Position numbers and translations under genes: made by a program. Positions 12,400 through 22,196 of a stretch of 64,000 nt of DNA are shown one piece after another. The stretch covers positions 1 through 64,000 of the forward strand of contig NZ_JAOAOQ010000015.1 in NCBI RefSeq assembly GCF_030398385.1, given 5' to 3'. Every line of letters begins with the position of its first letter. The stretch's first letter is position 1. Under the pieces are notes generated by a model. That model made no database searches. It was not told the DNA's origin and saw nothing but the letters and a program-made list of their open reading frames with translations. The DNA is from Aquibium sp. ELW1220. Its GTDB lineage: Bacteria > Pseudomonadota > Alphaproteobacteria > Rhizobiales > Rhizobiaceae.

Positions 12400-13557
12400 T
12401 CAGCGCATCCAGCCGACCAGCAGCTCGCCGATGGCATCCATGGCGCGGCTGTGCAGCGAGCCGGTGCCGACGCTCTCGGCGGTGAAGAGTGGCGTCTCCT
12501 GGCTCAGCGTGTCGCCGATCCAGACCTTCAGCGTGCCCGCCGGCATGCCCGCCTCCACCGGAGCCTGCAGCGGGCCCTGGTAGACGATCCGCGCGATGAG
12601 CCGGTCCCTGTTGGTGATCGGCACGAGGATCGCCACCGGCGCCCTGGCCTTCAGCGCCACGGAGCCCTTCTCGCCGCCGAACAGCTGCGCCTGCCCGACC
12701 ACCTCGTCGGCGGCGAAGACCTCGTGCGTCTCGAAGGCGCGCACGCCCCAGTCGAGGATCTTGCGCGCCTCTTCGGCCCGCGTGTTCTCGCTGGACAGGC
12801 CGCTCAGCGCCGCAAACAGGCGGCGGCCCTGGCGATCGACCGAACCGACGATCGCATAGCCGGATTCTTCGGTGAAACCGGTCTTCAGCCCGTCGGCGCC
12901 GATGTCCATCTTGAGCAGCGGGTTGCGGTTGGTCTGCCGGATCCGGTTCCAGGTGAAGTCGGGCTGGGAGTAGTATTTGTAATAGTCCGGATACTCCCGC
13001 CAGATGTGCAGCGCGAGCATGGCGAGTTCGCGCACGGTGACCAGTTGCCCCTCGGCCGGCAGCCCGGTCGCGTTCTTGAACACCGACTTCGTGAGGCCGA
13101 TCTGGCGCGCCCGCTCGGTCATCAGCTGGGCAAAATTCTCCTCCGAGCCGGCCATGCCTTCGGCGATGATGATGCAGCCGTCATTGGCCGACTGGACGAT
13201 GACGCCCTGGATCAGGTCCTCGAGCCTGATCGACGACTTGAGCTCGGCGAACATGGTGGACGTGCCCGATGGCGCGCCGCCCGTGCGCCAGGCATGCTCG
13301 CTGACCAGGAAGGCGTCGTCCATGGTCAGCCGCCCGCTCTTCAGGGCGTTGAAGACGACCTCCATGGTCATCAGCTTGGCGAGCGAGGCCGGCGGGATGA
13401 GCTTGTCGGCGTCCTTGGAGTAGAGGACCGTGCCGGTCTCGGCGTCGATCATGAAGGCCTGTTCGGCGCGCGTCTCGAACAGCTGCGCCTGCGCCTGGAG
13501 GGCCATGACGACCAGGATGACGACCGAGATCGCCAGCGTCTTCAAGTGACGGAACAT
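12400..13557 (-). CDS. dacA: D-alanyl-D-alanine carboxypeptidase (PBP5/6 family)
   Basis: A 385-residue periplasmic serine peptidase that trims the terminal D-Ala from peptidoglycan stem peptides. The start at 13557 (MFRHLKTLAISVV) gives a signal peptide ending at AQAQ near residue 25. All three active-site motifs of the penicillin-binding fold are present: S58-L-A-K61, SAN in VQSANDGC, and KTG in DGLKTGFTEE. A C-terminal beta-rich PBP5_C domain (from about 290) and a terminal helix for membrane association follow. It sits between rlpA and tmk on the same strand. The family is certain; the dacA/dacC/dacF symbol is a convention. Confidence 0.92.
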   Translation of the reverse strand: MFRHLKTLAISVVILVVMALQAQAQLFETRAEQAFMIDAETGTVLYSKDADKLIPPASLAKLMTMEVVFNALKSGRLTMDDAFLVSEHAWRTGGAPSGTSTMFAELKSSIRLEDLIQGVIVQSANDGCIIIAEGMAGSEENFAQLMTERARQIGLTKSVFKNATGLPAEGQLVTVRELAMLALHIWREYPDYYKYYSQPDFTWNRIRQTNRNPLLKMDIGADGLKTGFTEESGYAIVGSVDRQGRRLFAALSGLSSENTRAEEARKILDWGVRAFETHEVFAADEVVGQAQLFGGEKGSVALKARAPVAILVPITNRDRLIARIVYQGPLQAPVEAGMPAGTLKVWIGDTLSQETPLFTAESVGTGSLHSRAMDAIGELLVGWMR

Positions 13558-13760
13558 GATACCGGTTCCCGTTGCAGTCGTCGCCAGCCGGCGCACGGCG
13601 AAACATAACGGCCGAATGCGGCCGAACCGCAGCACCCGCAGGAAGACTAGCAAAGGAACGCGGCAAGTATCAACCGAAGCCGCGCCGCGAAGGTGGGCGA
13701 CTGACGCTGCGGTTTCCTGGCGGCGCGGATGCCGACGCTGGAAAAACTGGGAAAGCGGCG

Positions 13761-14963
13761 CTACTCGCGCACGATCATCGCCTCGGATGCGCCCGCGGCC
13801 CAGGCCGCCCGCAGCATCGAGTCGAGATCGGACCGGCCGTCGAACTGCAGGGCGATCGTGTACCAATTCGTCCCGTCGGCCGGCTCGACCGCGAGTTCCA
13901 CGGCCCCCTTCGAGGAAAGGATCCGCGCGACCGCCTCGGCTTCGCCGCGGTCGTCGAAGGTGCCGACGGCGACGTAGGGCGCGGAGGGGGACGATGCGCC
14001 CGGGGCGCCGCGGCTGCGCTCCCAGGCGGCAACGATCTGCGACGGGGTCATGCCGGTGTCGAAGGCGCCGAAGGGATCGGCCGAACGGGCGACACGCTCG
14101 TCGGCATAGGACAGGGAAGCGAGCCGCACGCCGGTTCCGTTGAAGGCGATCTCGGGCCGTTCCGGCACGGCCGGCCCGAACGCCGGCAGCGGCAGGTCGC
14201 CCGCCGAGGCAAGCAGCCCGGCCGAGGCGAACGCCTCGCCTGCGCCGCCGCGCGCGGTCGGGGTCGGCCCGTTCATGGCGATCATCACGCCGGTTGCGAT
14301 CTCGCCCGGCAGGTCGAACGGGCTGCCCCCCTTGCCCGGCCGGTAGGAGGCCATGAGATACTGGTCGTCCTGGCCATGCAGCGGCGCGCGGCCGACATAT
14401 TCGACCTTCACCTTCGCGACACCGGCATGCTGATAGTCGAGAAGCTCGGCAGCACGCTTCGACAGGTCGATGATGCGGTCGTTGGCATAGGGCCCGCGGT
14501 CGTTGACGCGCACGATCACCGAGTTGCCGTTGTTGGTATTGGTCACCCGGGCATAGCTCGGCAGCGGCATGGTCGGGTGCGCGGCCGTCAGATGCGTCAT
14601 GTCGTAGACTTCGCCATTGGCCGTCAGCCGGCCGTGGAAGGCGTCACCGTACCAGGACGCCGCGCCGACCTTGACGTAGTCGGGGTCTTCCTTCGGCTTG
14701 TACCACTTGCCCCTGACCTTGTAGGGCTTGCCCAGCTGGTCGCGACCGCCGCCGCGCGGCACGCGCGCGCTCTTGTCGGCGACGACGACGGGGCTCGCCT
14801 TCACGCCGTAGACGGATTCGGCGAAGTACTCCTTGGACCGCTTCGAGACCTTCGAGGTGGAGATCGGCGACTGGCCTGCGCAGGAGGCGAGGACGACGCC
14901 GCATGTGGCCACCGATGCGAGGGACAACAGACGTCCCCTGCGCGCGCGCATCCCTTGCAACAT
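13761..14963 (-). CDS. rlpA: RlpA-like septal ring lytic transglycosylase lipoprotein with SPOR domain
   Basis: A 400-residue lipoprotein. The start at 14963 follows GGGGAAGAGA, a strong ribosome-binding site, and gives a lipobox LASC with the acylated cysteine at 28. The RlpA double-psi beta-barrel (about 100-210) contains GAASWYGDAFHGRLTANGE and VRVNDRGPYANDRIIDLS. The C-terminal 80 residues form a SPOR domain (YVAVGTFDDRGEAEAVARIL) that binds denuded septal glycan. RlpA proteins cleave such glycan in some species; whether this one is active is not proved. The order rlpA-dacA is common in this group. The gap before dacA (203 bases) suggests dacA also has its own promoter. Confidence 0.92.
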   Translation of the reverse strand: MLQGMRARRGRLLSLASVATCGVVLASCAGQSPISTSKVSKRSKEYFAESVYGVKASPVVVADKSARVPRGGGRDQLGKPYKVRGKWYKPKEDPDYVKVGAASWYGDAFHGRLTANGEVYDMTHLTAAHPTMPLPSYARVTNTNNGNSVIVRVNDRGPYANDRIIDLSKRAAELLDYQHAGVAKVKVEYVGRAPLHGQDDQYLMASYRPGKGGSPFDLPGEIATGVMIAMNGPTPTARGGAGEAFASAGLLASAGDLPLPAFGPAVPERPEIAFNGTGVRLASLSYADERVARSADPFGAFDTGMTPSQIVAAWERSRGAPGASSPSAPYVAVGTFDDRGEAEAVARILSSKGAVELAVEPADGTNWYTIALQFDGRSDLDSMLRAAWAAGASEAMIVRE

Positions 14964-15195
14964 GCAGTCTCTTCCCCGGTTAACCCTCTGCCGCGCCATG
15001 CGATTGCAGCGAGCCTTGTCATCATTTCTGGCCGACCGCCCCCGCGATCCCGCCACCCGACAAGCTCTAGCGAGCCAATGCTTAGCGACTTCTTAACTTT
15101 CTGTGACCGAAACAGGGCGAGATTGTGACATTGGGGCACCGTCCTCGTCCGCCGGCGGGCTGCGCCCCGCCGACAGCGACGACGATGCCCGCCGA

Positions 15196-15612
15196 TCACC
15201 GGATGACCAGCACCGAGCAGCGCGAGTGCCGCACCACGCGCGCGGCCGTCGAGCCGATCAGGTAGTCCTGGAAGCCCGGACGATGCGAGGCGATGACGAT
15301 CACGTCCGACCCGTGTTCCTCGGCCCCGGCCAGGATGGCGGAGGCCGGCTGGCCGATCCTGACGTCGACCACAGCCTTCAGGTTCTCGCGCTGCGACAAG
15401 TCCTCCAGCCTTCGGATCGAATCGTCCTTCTGCCCGGCGAGGATGCCGCTCGGCAGTTCCACGGCGACATAGCTCGGAATGTCCTCGACGACGTGCAGCA
15501 GCACGATCTGCCCGGCTTGCCCGCCGAGATGGCGCGCCGCGTCGATCATCGCCTTCGCCTTCGCATCGTCGTGCAGGTCGATCGGGACGAGAATTCTGGA
15601 ATACATGGCCAT
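15196..15612 (-). CDS. Universal stress protein (UspA family)
   Basis: A 138-residue single Usp domain, cytosolic. The N-terminal strand MYSRILVPIDL and the ATP-binding signature G-x2-G-x9-G(S/T) are partly recognisable at the C-terminus: VIASHRPGFQDYLIGSTAARVVRHS with SVLVIR as the last strand. The first ATG (15612) and the second (15606) are both possible. It is isolated from rlpA by 232 bases that hold a GC hairpin (15153-15172) but no gene. Its role in stress survival is inferred from the family only. Confidence 0.88.
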   Translation of the reverse strand: MAMYSRILVPIDLHDDAKAKAMIDAARHLGGQAGQIVLLHVVEDIPSYVAVELPSGILAGQKDDSIRRLEDLSQRENLKAVVDVRIGQPASAILAGAEEHGSDVIVIASHRPGFQDYLIGSTAARVVRHSRCSVLVIR

Positions 15613-15710
15613 ACCCTCCGGCTGTCATTTGCTGGAGAAGACCGTGCGGCAGGCGGCGGCGGCCGTCCTTGCGCTGGATCAACCGGCGCGGCGAGGACGG
15701 AAAGGGCCGG

Positions 15711-16472
15711 TCATCCGTTCAGCGGATGGGCTGACAGAAACGCCAGGACCCGCTTCTTGAACGTGCGGTCGCCGACAGAAAGCATATGGTCCCGGCCCTC
15801 GATCGCGAAGGCCTCGGCATTCGGCATCAGGCCGGCGAGGAGATCCGGCGAGCCGGCGATGTCGTCGGTCGTGCCCACAGCCACCAGCGTCGGCTGGGCG
15901 ATGCGCGCCGCATCCGCCTCCGTGACGAGGTCCCGCGACGTCGCGATGCAGGCGGCGAGAGCCTTGCGGTCGCTGCCGGTCTGGTCGGCGAAGGCCCGGA
16001 ACATCCGCCCGCGCGCATCCGGAATGGCGGCCGGATCGTCGGCCAGCAGCGCATCTGCGATCGGGTCCCAGTCGCCGACGCCTTCCACCATGCCGATGCC
16101 GAGCCCGCCGAAGACGAGCGTCGCGACCTTGTCTGGATGCAGCAACGCCGTGAAGGCGCAGACGCGCGCGCCCATCGAGTAGCCCATGAGGTGGGCCCGG
16201 GCGATGCCCAGGTGATCGAGCAGCGCGGCGGCGTCGGCCGCCATCCTCGCCGGCCGGTAGTCCTCCGGCTCGTAGCTCTTCTGCGACTGGCCGTGCCCGC
16301 GGTTGTCGAGGGCAACGACGCGGTAGCCTGCCTCGCGCAGCGTCTTGACCCAGCCCGGCGAGACCCAGTTCACCCGCATGCTCGACGCGAAGCCGTGGAT
16401 CAGCAGGACCGGATCGCCCTCGCCCTCGTCGATATAGGCGAGGTCGAGGCCATCGTGATGAAAGCTGGGCAT
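15711..16472 (-). CDS. Alpha/beta hydrolase
   Basis: A 253-residue alpha/beta-fold hydrolase, cytosolic (no signal peptide). The oxyanion-hole region is LIHGFASSM, the nucleophile elbow is GYSMGA, an RGHGQS loop follows strand 4, the acid is expected in ALVAVGTTDDIAGS and the histidine in IEGRDHMLSVGD. This resembles the large group of carboxylesterase/lactonase/haloperoxidase-like proteins; the substrate cannot be determined. It lies 21 bases downstream of the DUF192 gene on the same strand, so the two may be co-transcribed. Confidence 0.85.
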   Translation of the reverse strand: MPSFHHDGLDLAYIDEGEGDPVLLIHGFASSMRVNWVSPGWVKTLREAGYRVVALDNRGHGQSQKSYEPEDYRPARMAADAAALLDHLGIARAHLMGYSMGARVCAFTALLHPDKVATLVFGGLGIGMVEGVGDWDPIADALLADDPAAIPDARGRMFRAFADQTGSDRKALAACIATSRDLVTEADAARIAQPTLVAVGTTDDIAGSPDLLAGLMPNAEAFAIEGRDHMLSVGDRTFKKRVLAFLSAHPLNG

Positions 16473-16493
16473 GCGGTCGCCAGGGTCCTGCGG

Positions 16494-16994
16494 TCAGCCG
16501 CCGGAGGCGGCGTCGATGATCGGGTGGGAAAGGCGATCGCCGACGGCGATGCCCTCGCGCTCGGCCGTCCCCGCATTCAGTTCGAGGACGTAGCGCACCG
16601 CCTCGCCCGGCGAGATCGTGTCGGTCGAGAACGGAACCCCCGGCAGGATCGCGCGGACCTCGCCCTTGTCGGAGACGAAGAGGAGATCGAGCGGCAGGAT
16701 TGTGTTCTTCATCCAGAACCCGACCGGCAGGTTCTGCGGAAAGACGAAGAGCATGCCCTGGTTCTCCGGCATCCGCTCGCGGAACATCAGCCCCCGGCTC
16801 CGCTCCTCGGGCGTGTCGGCCACCTCGATCTGGAAGCGCACCTCGCCCTCGCCCGTCGCAGCCACCAGCGGCGCCGGATCGACCGGCAGGATCATCGGGC
16901 TGCCTGCCTCCTGGGCGAGCACGGCAGCAGCCGGCATGAGGAAGGCGAAAAGAAGAAGGGCTGGAGCGAAGGCCAGCCCGGTCAGTCGAGGCAT
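16494..16994 (-). CDS. Secreted DUF192 domain-containing protein
   Basis: A 166-residue protein with an N-terminal signal peptide (ALLLFAFLMPAAAVLAQ) and a DUF192 domain from about residue 45: RFQIEVADTPEERSRGLMFR, then GMLFVFPQNLPVGFWMKNT and PLDLLFV, the hallmark motifs. The function is unknown; family members are small, exported beta-sandwich proteins. The ATG at 16994 is chosen; a GTG four codons upstream is possible. It begins 13 bases after the cold-shock gene ends and may be transcribed with it. Confidence 0.88.
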   Translation of the reverse strand: MPRLTGLAFAPALLLFAFLMPAAAVLAQEAGSPMILPVDPAPLVAATGEGEVRFQIEVADTPEERSRGLMFRERMPENQGMLFVFPQNLPVGFWMKNTILPLDLLFVSDKGEVRAILPGVPFSTDTISPGEAVRYVLELNAGTAEREGIAVGDRLSHPIIDAASGG

Positions 16995-17007
16995 GTGATG
17001 CACCTTG

Positions 17008-17604
17008 TCAGTTGGAGAACGGCAGCGTCCCAACATCGGGGTGAATTTCGGCAGCCATAAGGCCCTTGTCGCCGCGTCCGAAGCGGACCAGCACGACCTG
17101 ACCCGGCCGGAGCTCCGCGATACCGAACTGGCGCAGCGTCTCCATGTGGATGAAGATGTCCTCGGTGCCCTCGCCGCGGCTGAGGAATCCGAACCCCTTG
17201 GTCCGGTTGAACCACTTGACCAGCGCCCGCTCGAGGCCGCTTTCCGGCCGCACGCTGACATGGGTTCGCTGGGCGGGAAGCTCCTTGGGATGCGTGGCGG
17301 TGCTGAGGTCCATCGACAGGACCTTGAAGCACTGGAACCCGCGCTCGCCGCGCCGCACGAGGCAGACGATGCGCGAGCCTTCCATCGCGGTCTGGAACCC
17401 GTCGCGGCGCAGGCAGGTCACGTGCAGCAGGATATCGCCGTATCCCGGTTCGTCGGGAAGGATGAATCCATAGCCCTTGGCCACGTCGAACCACTTGATG
17501 GCGCCTGCAATCTCGGTGAGATCCTCGGCCTCGTTGCTGCCGCCAGCGTTCACGAACCCTGCCCTGATCAGATCTCGCCCTTCCGAAGAGGATTTTTCCC
17601 CCAT
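17008..17604 (-). CDS. Cold-shock protein with two CSD domains
   Basis: A 198-residue nucleic-acid-binding protein with two cold-shock domains in tandem, unlike the 70-residue single-domain CspA. The first (about 30-95) shows GAIKWFDVAKGYGFI with RNP1-like KGYGFI; the second (about 125-195) shows ALVKWFNRTKGFGFLS and DIFIHMETL (RNP2-like). An acidic/serine-rich leader precedes them. The start at 17604 follows GGAAGGTG. Proteins of this build are common in Hyphomicrobiales. A 222-base leader and promoter region separates it from the divergent gloA, but I cannot identify a thermosensor in it. Confidence 0.9.
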   Translation of the reverse strand: MGEKSSSEGRDLIRAGFVNAGGSNEAEDLTEIAGAIKWFDVAKGYGFILPDEPGYGDILLHVTCLRRDGFQTAMEGSRIVCLVRRGERGFQCFKVLSMDLSTATHPKELPAQRTHVSVRPESGLERALVKWFNRTKGFGFLSRGEGTEDIFIHMETLRQFGIAELRPGQVVLVRFGRGDKGLMAAEIHPDVGTLPFSN

Positions 17605-17826
17605 CCGAACGCACCTTCCGTCGTAAACTCGACTGATTCCCAACGGCAGGATACCACCCTGCCTGCCCCTGTCAGCAGGCAAACCACATTTTTTCCCGTT
17701 GTGACACCACCAATTCAAGCTCGCGCAAGCTTCGGGAAGCTTAGCCCGCCTTTCATTGCCAATCGGCGCGGACAGCGCCATATGCAGCGAGCGGATTCCA
17801 AACCGACAATGTCAGGATATCAACAC

Positions 17827-18267
17827 ATGCGTTATCTCCACACCATGGTTCGCGTCACGGACGTGGACGCATCGCTCGACTTCTACTGCAACAAGCTTGG
17901 CCTGGAGGAAGTCCGGCGGATCGACAACGAGAAGGGCCGGTTCACGCTGATCTTCCTGGCCGCACCGAAGGACAAGGCGACCTCCGCGGCCAGCCGCGCG
18001 CCGGAACTGGAGCTGACCTTCAACTGGGATCCGGAGGCCTATTCGGGCGGCCGCAACTTCGGGCACCTCGCCTACAAGGTCGACGACATCTACGCGACCT
18101 GCCAGCACCTGATGGACAAGGGCGTGACGATCAACCGCCCGCCGCGCGACGGCTACATGGCCTTCGTCAAGTCGCCCGACGGCATCTCCATCGAGCTGCT
18201 CCAGGAAGGCGAGGCGCTGGCGCCGCAGGAGCCCTGGGCTTCGATGCCGAACACCGGCAGCTGGTAG
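17827..18267 (+). CDS. gloA: Lactoylglutathione lyase (glyoxalase I)
   Basis: A 146-residue metalloenzyme of the VOC superfamily that converts the methylglyoxal-glutathione hemithioacetal to S-lactoylglutathione. It starts at 17827 ([10 protein letters not shown]), as in most homologues; an in-frame ATG at 17809 is less likely because AGGA sits at the right distance from 17827. The four metal ligands are visible as H5, the Glu in ELELTFNW, the His in NFGHLAY and the Glu in ISIELLQ. It is divergent from the cold-shock gene and 154 bases upstream of pccB. Confidence 0.94.
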   Translation: MRYLHTMVRVTDVDASLDFYCNKLGLEEVRRIDNEKGRFTLIFLAAPKDKATSAASRAPELELTFNWDPEAYSGGRNFGHLAYKVDDIYATCQHLMDKGVTINRPPRDGYMAFVKSPDGISIELLQEGEALAPQEPWASMPNTGSW

Positions 18268-18421
18268 GTCTGAACGGTCAGCCGGGCGGAGCCCCTTCCA
18301 ATGGGGCACGTCCGGCTTGCACCGCCGACCTTGGCCTGCGGCGCAAGTGGGGATTGCGCTCGGCTTTCGCCGTGCTAACACGGTGCAACACGCACGGCGC
18401 AACGGTTGGGGGGTGCATCGC

Positions 18422-19954
<1,533 letters not shown>

Positions 19955-19997
19955 GGGGCGCATTGAAGGTTTCGGGCAGGTGATCTAGATTTGCGTC

Positions 19998-20264
19998 ATG
20001 CGCACCACCCTGGAAATCGACGATGACGTGCTCGAAGCGGCGAAGCGCATAGCGAACGCCGAGCGCAGGAGTGCGGGTCAGGTTCTGTCCGATCTGGCGC
20101 GCAGGAGCCTCGAGGATGCGCCGGTGCTTCGCGATCGACAAGCAATCGCAACGACAGAGCGCAACGGCTGGATCATCCTGCCTGACCGTCCCGGACGCGT
20201 GACCGCAGATCGGGTCGAGCAACTGTTGCTGGAAAGCGATCTGTCGGACGCGCTCCAGGACTGA
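19998..20264 (+). CDS. VapB-type antitoxin
   Basis: An 88-residue protein with an N-terminal ribbon-helix-helix-like DNA-binding segment (MRTTLEIDDDVLEAAKRIA, then SAGQVLSDLARRSLE) and an acidic C-terminal tail (VEQLLLESDLSDALQD) that would bind the toxin. It ends 5 bases before the PIN-domain gene, the standard antitoxin-toxin arrangement. Such pairs usually repress their own promoter, expected in the 43 bases after pccB. The pair has a less GC-biased feel than its neighbours and is probably acquired. Confidence 0.85.
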   Translation: MRTTLEIDDDVLEAAKRIANAERRSAGQVLSDLARRSLEDAPVLRDRQAIATTERNGWIILPDRPGRVTADRVEQLLLESDLSDALQD

Positions 20265-20269
20265 GGTCG

Positions 20270-20701
20270 ATGCGTTCGCTGCTGGACGTGAACGTACTCC
20301 TGGCTCTCTTCGATCCGATCCACGTCCATCACGAGAAGGCCCATCGATGGTGGGCCGGAAATGCGGATGCGGGCTGGGCTACCTGTCCGCTCACGCAGAC
20401 CGGTTTCCTCAGGATCATTTCAAACCCGAGTTATCCAAGTCCCATCACTCTCCTGGATGCCCATTCGATCCTGTTCCGCCAGCCCCGCGCCAGCGGTCAC
20501 GCGTTCTGGACGGCTGACATCTCTTTCTCCGACCCAGCCCGCTTCGATTTCTCATTCGTGCGCAGCCCCAAACAGTTGACCGATATCTACCTGCTGGCAC
20601 TTGCTGTCTCGAATTCAGGGCGTCTGGTGACCTTCGACGCTCGCGTTTCGCCCGCGCCCGTGCTCGGAGCAGCGACCGAACACCTTGTCGTTCTGAGGTG
20701 A
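20270..20701 (+). CDS. VapC-type PIN-domain toxin
   Basis: A 143-residue PIN-domain ribonuclease, the likely toxin of the pair with the gene 5 bases upstream. Metal-binding acids are in the expected places: D6 in SLLDVNVLLALFD, an aspartate in LTDIYLLALAV and another in LVTFDARV; the mid-protein TQTGFLRIISNP is typical of this VapC clade. Base composition drops locally to 50% GC (30 of 60 bases, 20401-20460), well below the flanks, which supports lateral origin. The start at 20270 follows a GAGG ribosome-binding site in the antitoxin 3' end. Confidence 0.87.
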   Translation: MRSLLDVNVLLALFDPIHVHHEKAHRWWAGNADAGWATCPLTQTGFLRIISNPSYPSPITLLDAHSILFRQPRASGHAFWTADISFSDPARFDFSFVRSPKQLTDIYLLALAVSNSGRLVTFDARVSPAPVLGAATEHLVVLR

Positions 20702-20719
20702 CCGGCCGATCCGGCAGGA

Positions 20720-22174
20720 TCACCGCACTCCGAACGGCGTCACCTCTTCGTATCCCGCCGCCAGGTTCAGCATCGCCTGGTCGGCGCGGGGCGGGCCGAT
20801 CAGCTGCAGGCCCATCGGCCGGCCGTCCGGGCTGAAGCCGACGGGCACGTTGACCGCCGGGCAGCCGGCCATGGTGGCGAGCGCCGAGACCTCCATCCAG
20901 CGGTGGTAGCTGTCCATGGTCGTGCCGGCGATTTCGTCGGGCCAGTGCCGCTCGACCGGGAACGGGAAGACCTGCGCGGTCGGAATCGCGAGACAGTCGA
21001 AACGCGCAAACAGCGACAGCAGGTGGCGGTGCCAGGCGGTGCGCAGCTGCGATGCGGCGAAGATCGTCGCCGCCCTGAGATCCAGCCCGCCCTCCACCTC
21101 GAAGATCGCTTCCGGCTTCAGCAGCGCCCGCTTCTCGGGGTCATCGTAGAACGGCTTGAGCGCGCTGCCGGACGTGAAGTGGCGCAGCGTGACGAAGGCC
21201 TGCCAGAGCGCCTCCATGTCGAAGGCAGGCAGATGCGGCTCGACCGCCGCGCCCGCGCCTTCCATGAGGCGCAGCGCGGCGTCGCAGAGGTCGAGAATGC
21301 CGGCCTCCATGGCGAGCTTGCCGCCGAGGTCGCCGAGCCACGCGACGCGCGCGCCCCGGATCGCCGGAACGAGATCTGCAGCGAAATCCGGCCGGCCGTC
21401 GAGCGACAGCGGCGCGCGGGCGTCGTAGCCGGCCTGGACGGAAAGCAGCAGCGCCATGTCGCGCACGCTGCGCCCCATCGGCCCCTCCACGCCCATCTGC
21501 GCGACGAAGCTCTCGGGCGACGGGCCGGCGGGCACCCGCCCCTGGCTGGGACGGAAGCCGTAGACGTTGTTGAAGGCGCCGGGATTGCGCAGCGAGCCGC
21601 CCATGTCGGAGCCGTCGGCCACCGGCAGCATGTGCAGCGCCAGCGACACCGCCGCGCCGCCGCTCGACCCGCCGGCCGTCAGCCCATGGCCATAGGCGTT
21701 CAGCGTCGGACCGAAGACGGGATTGTAGGTGTTCGAGCCGAAGCCGAATTCCGGCACGTTGGTCTTGCCGATCAGGATGGCGCCGGCGGCACGGATGCGC
21801 TCGACGAAGATGTCGTCGACGTCGGGAACATGGGTGGCGAAGAGCGGCGAACCGAACGTGGTGCGCAGACCCTTCGTCTGGGCGAGGTCCTTGATCGCCA
21901 TCGGCACGCCGAACAGGGCACCGGAGGCCTGGCCGCGGGCAAGCAGGGCATCCGCGGCCTCGGCCTCCTTGCGCAGGTCGTCCCGGTCGCGCACCGACAC
22001 GATCGCGTTGACGTGCGGGTTGACCGCCGCGATGCGGTCCATGAAGGCATTCATCACCTCGACCACGGAGAGCTGCCGCGTGCGTATGGCGCTGGCGAGG
22101 TCGGTGGCGCCGAGCCTGCAGATGGCGTCGGGCGGTGCGAAACGGCCCTGTCCCGGCTGCGGAATCTCTGTCAT
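20720..22174 (-). CDS. Amidase (amidase signature family)
   Basis: A 484-residue amide hydrolase. The Ser-cisSer-Lys triad is complete: K95 in AIKDLAQ, the cis-serine in TAGGSSGGAAV (170/171) and the nucleophile S194 in GSDMGGSLR. The start at 22174 follows GGGGAGGGGAC, a strong ribosome-binding site. It is not GatA: no gatC or gatB is nearby. It resembles broad-specificity amidases of soil bacteria; the substrate is unknown. It is transcribed 22 bases downstream of the aldo/keto reductase, so the two may form a small catabolic operon. Confidence 0.88.
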   Translation of the reverse strand: MTEIPQPGQGRFAPPDAICRLGATDLASAIRTRQLSVVEVMNAFMDRIAAVNPHVNAIVSVRDRDDLRKEAEAADALLARGQASGALFGVPMAIKDLAQTKGLRTTFGSPLFATHVPDVDDIFVERIRAAGAILIGKTNVPEFGFGSNTYNPVFGPTLNAYGHGLTAGGSSGGAAVSLALHMLPVADGSDMGGSLRNPGAFNNVYGFRPSQGRVPAGPSPESFVAQMGVEGPMGRSVRDMALLLSVQAGYDARAPLSLDGRPDFAADLVPAIRGARVAWLGDLGGKLAMEAGILDLCDAALRLMEGAGAAVEPHLPAFDMEALWQAFVTLRHFTSGSALKPFYDDPEKRALLKPEAIFEVEGGLDLRAATIFAASQLRTAWHRHLLSLFARFDCLAIPTAQVFPFPVERHWPDEIAGTTMDSYHRWMEVSALATMAGCPAVNVPVGFSPDGRPMGLQLIGPPRADQAMLNLAAGYEEVTPFGVR

Positions 22175-22196
22175 CGCGTCCCCTCCCCGTCGCTGC

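Noticed and set aside
15082-15097. CtrA-like box TTAG-N7-TTAAC upstream of rlpA
   Set aside because: One half-site deviates and it is about 120 bases from the rlpA start; a single degenerate match in this much sequence is expected by chance, so I did not list it as a site.
15153-15172. GC hairpin downstream of the universal stress gene
   Set aside because: CGGCGGG/CCCGCCG pairs perfectly, but there is no T-run on either strand and it lies in GC-rich DNA, so a terminator call is not supported.
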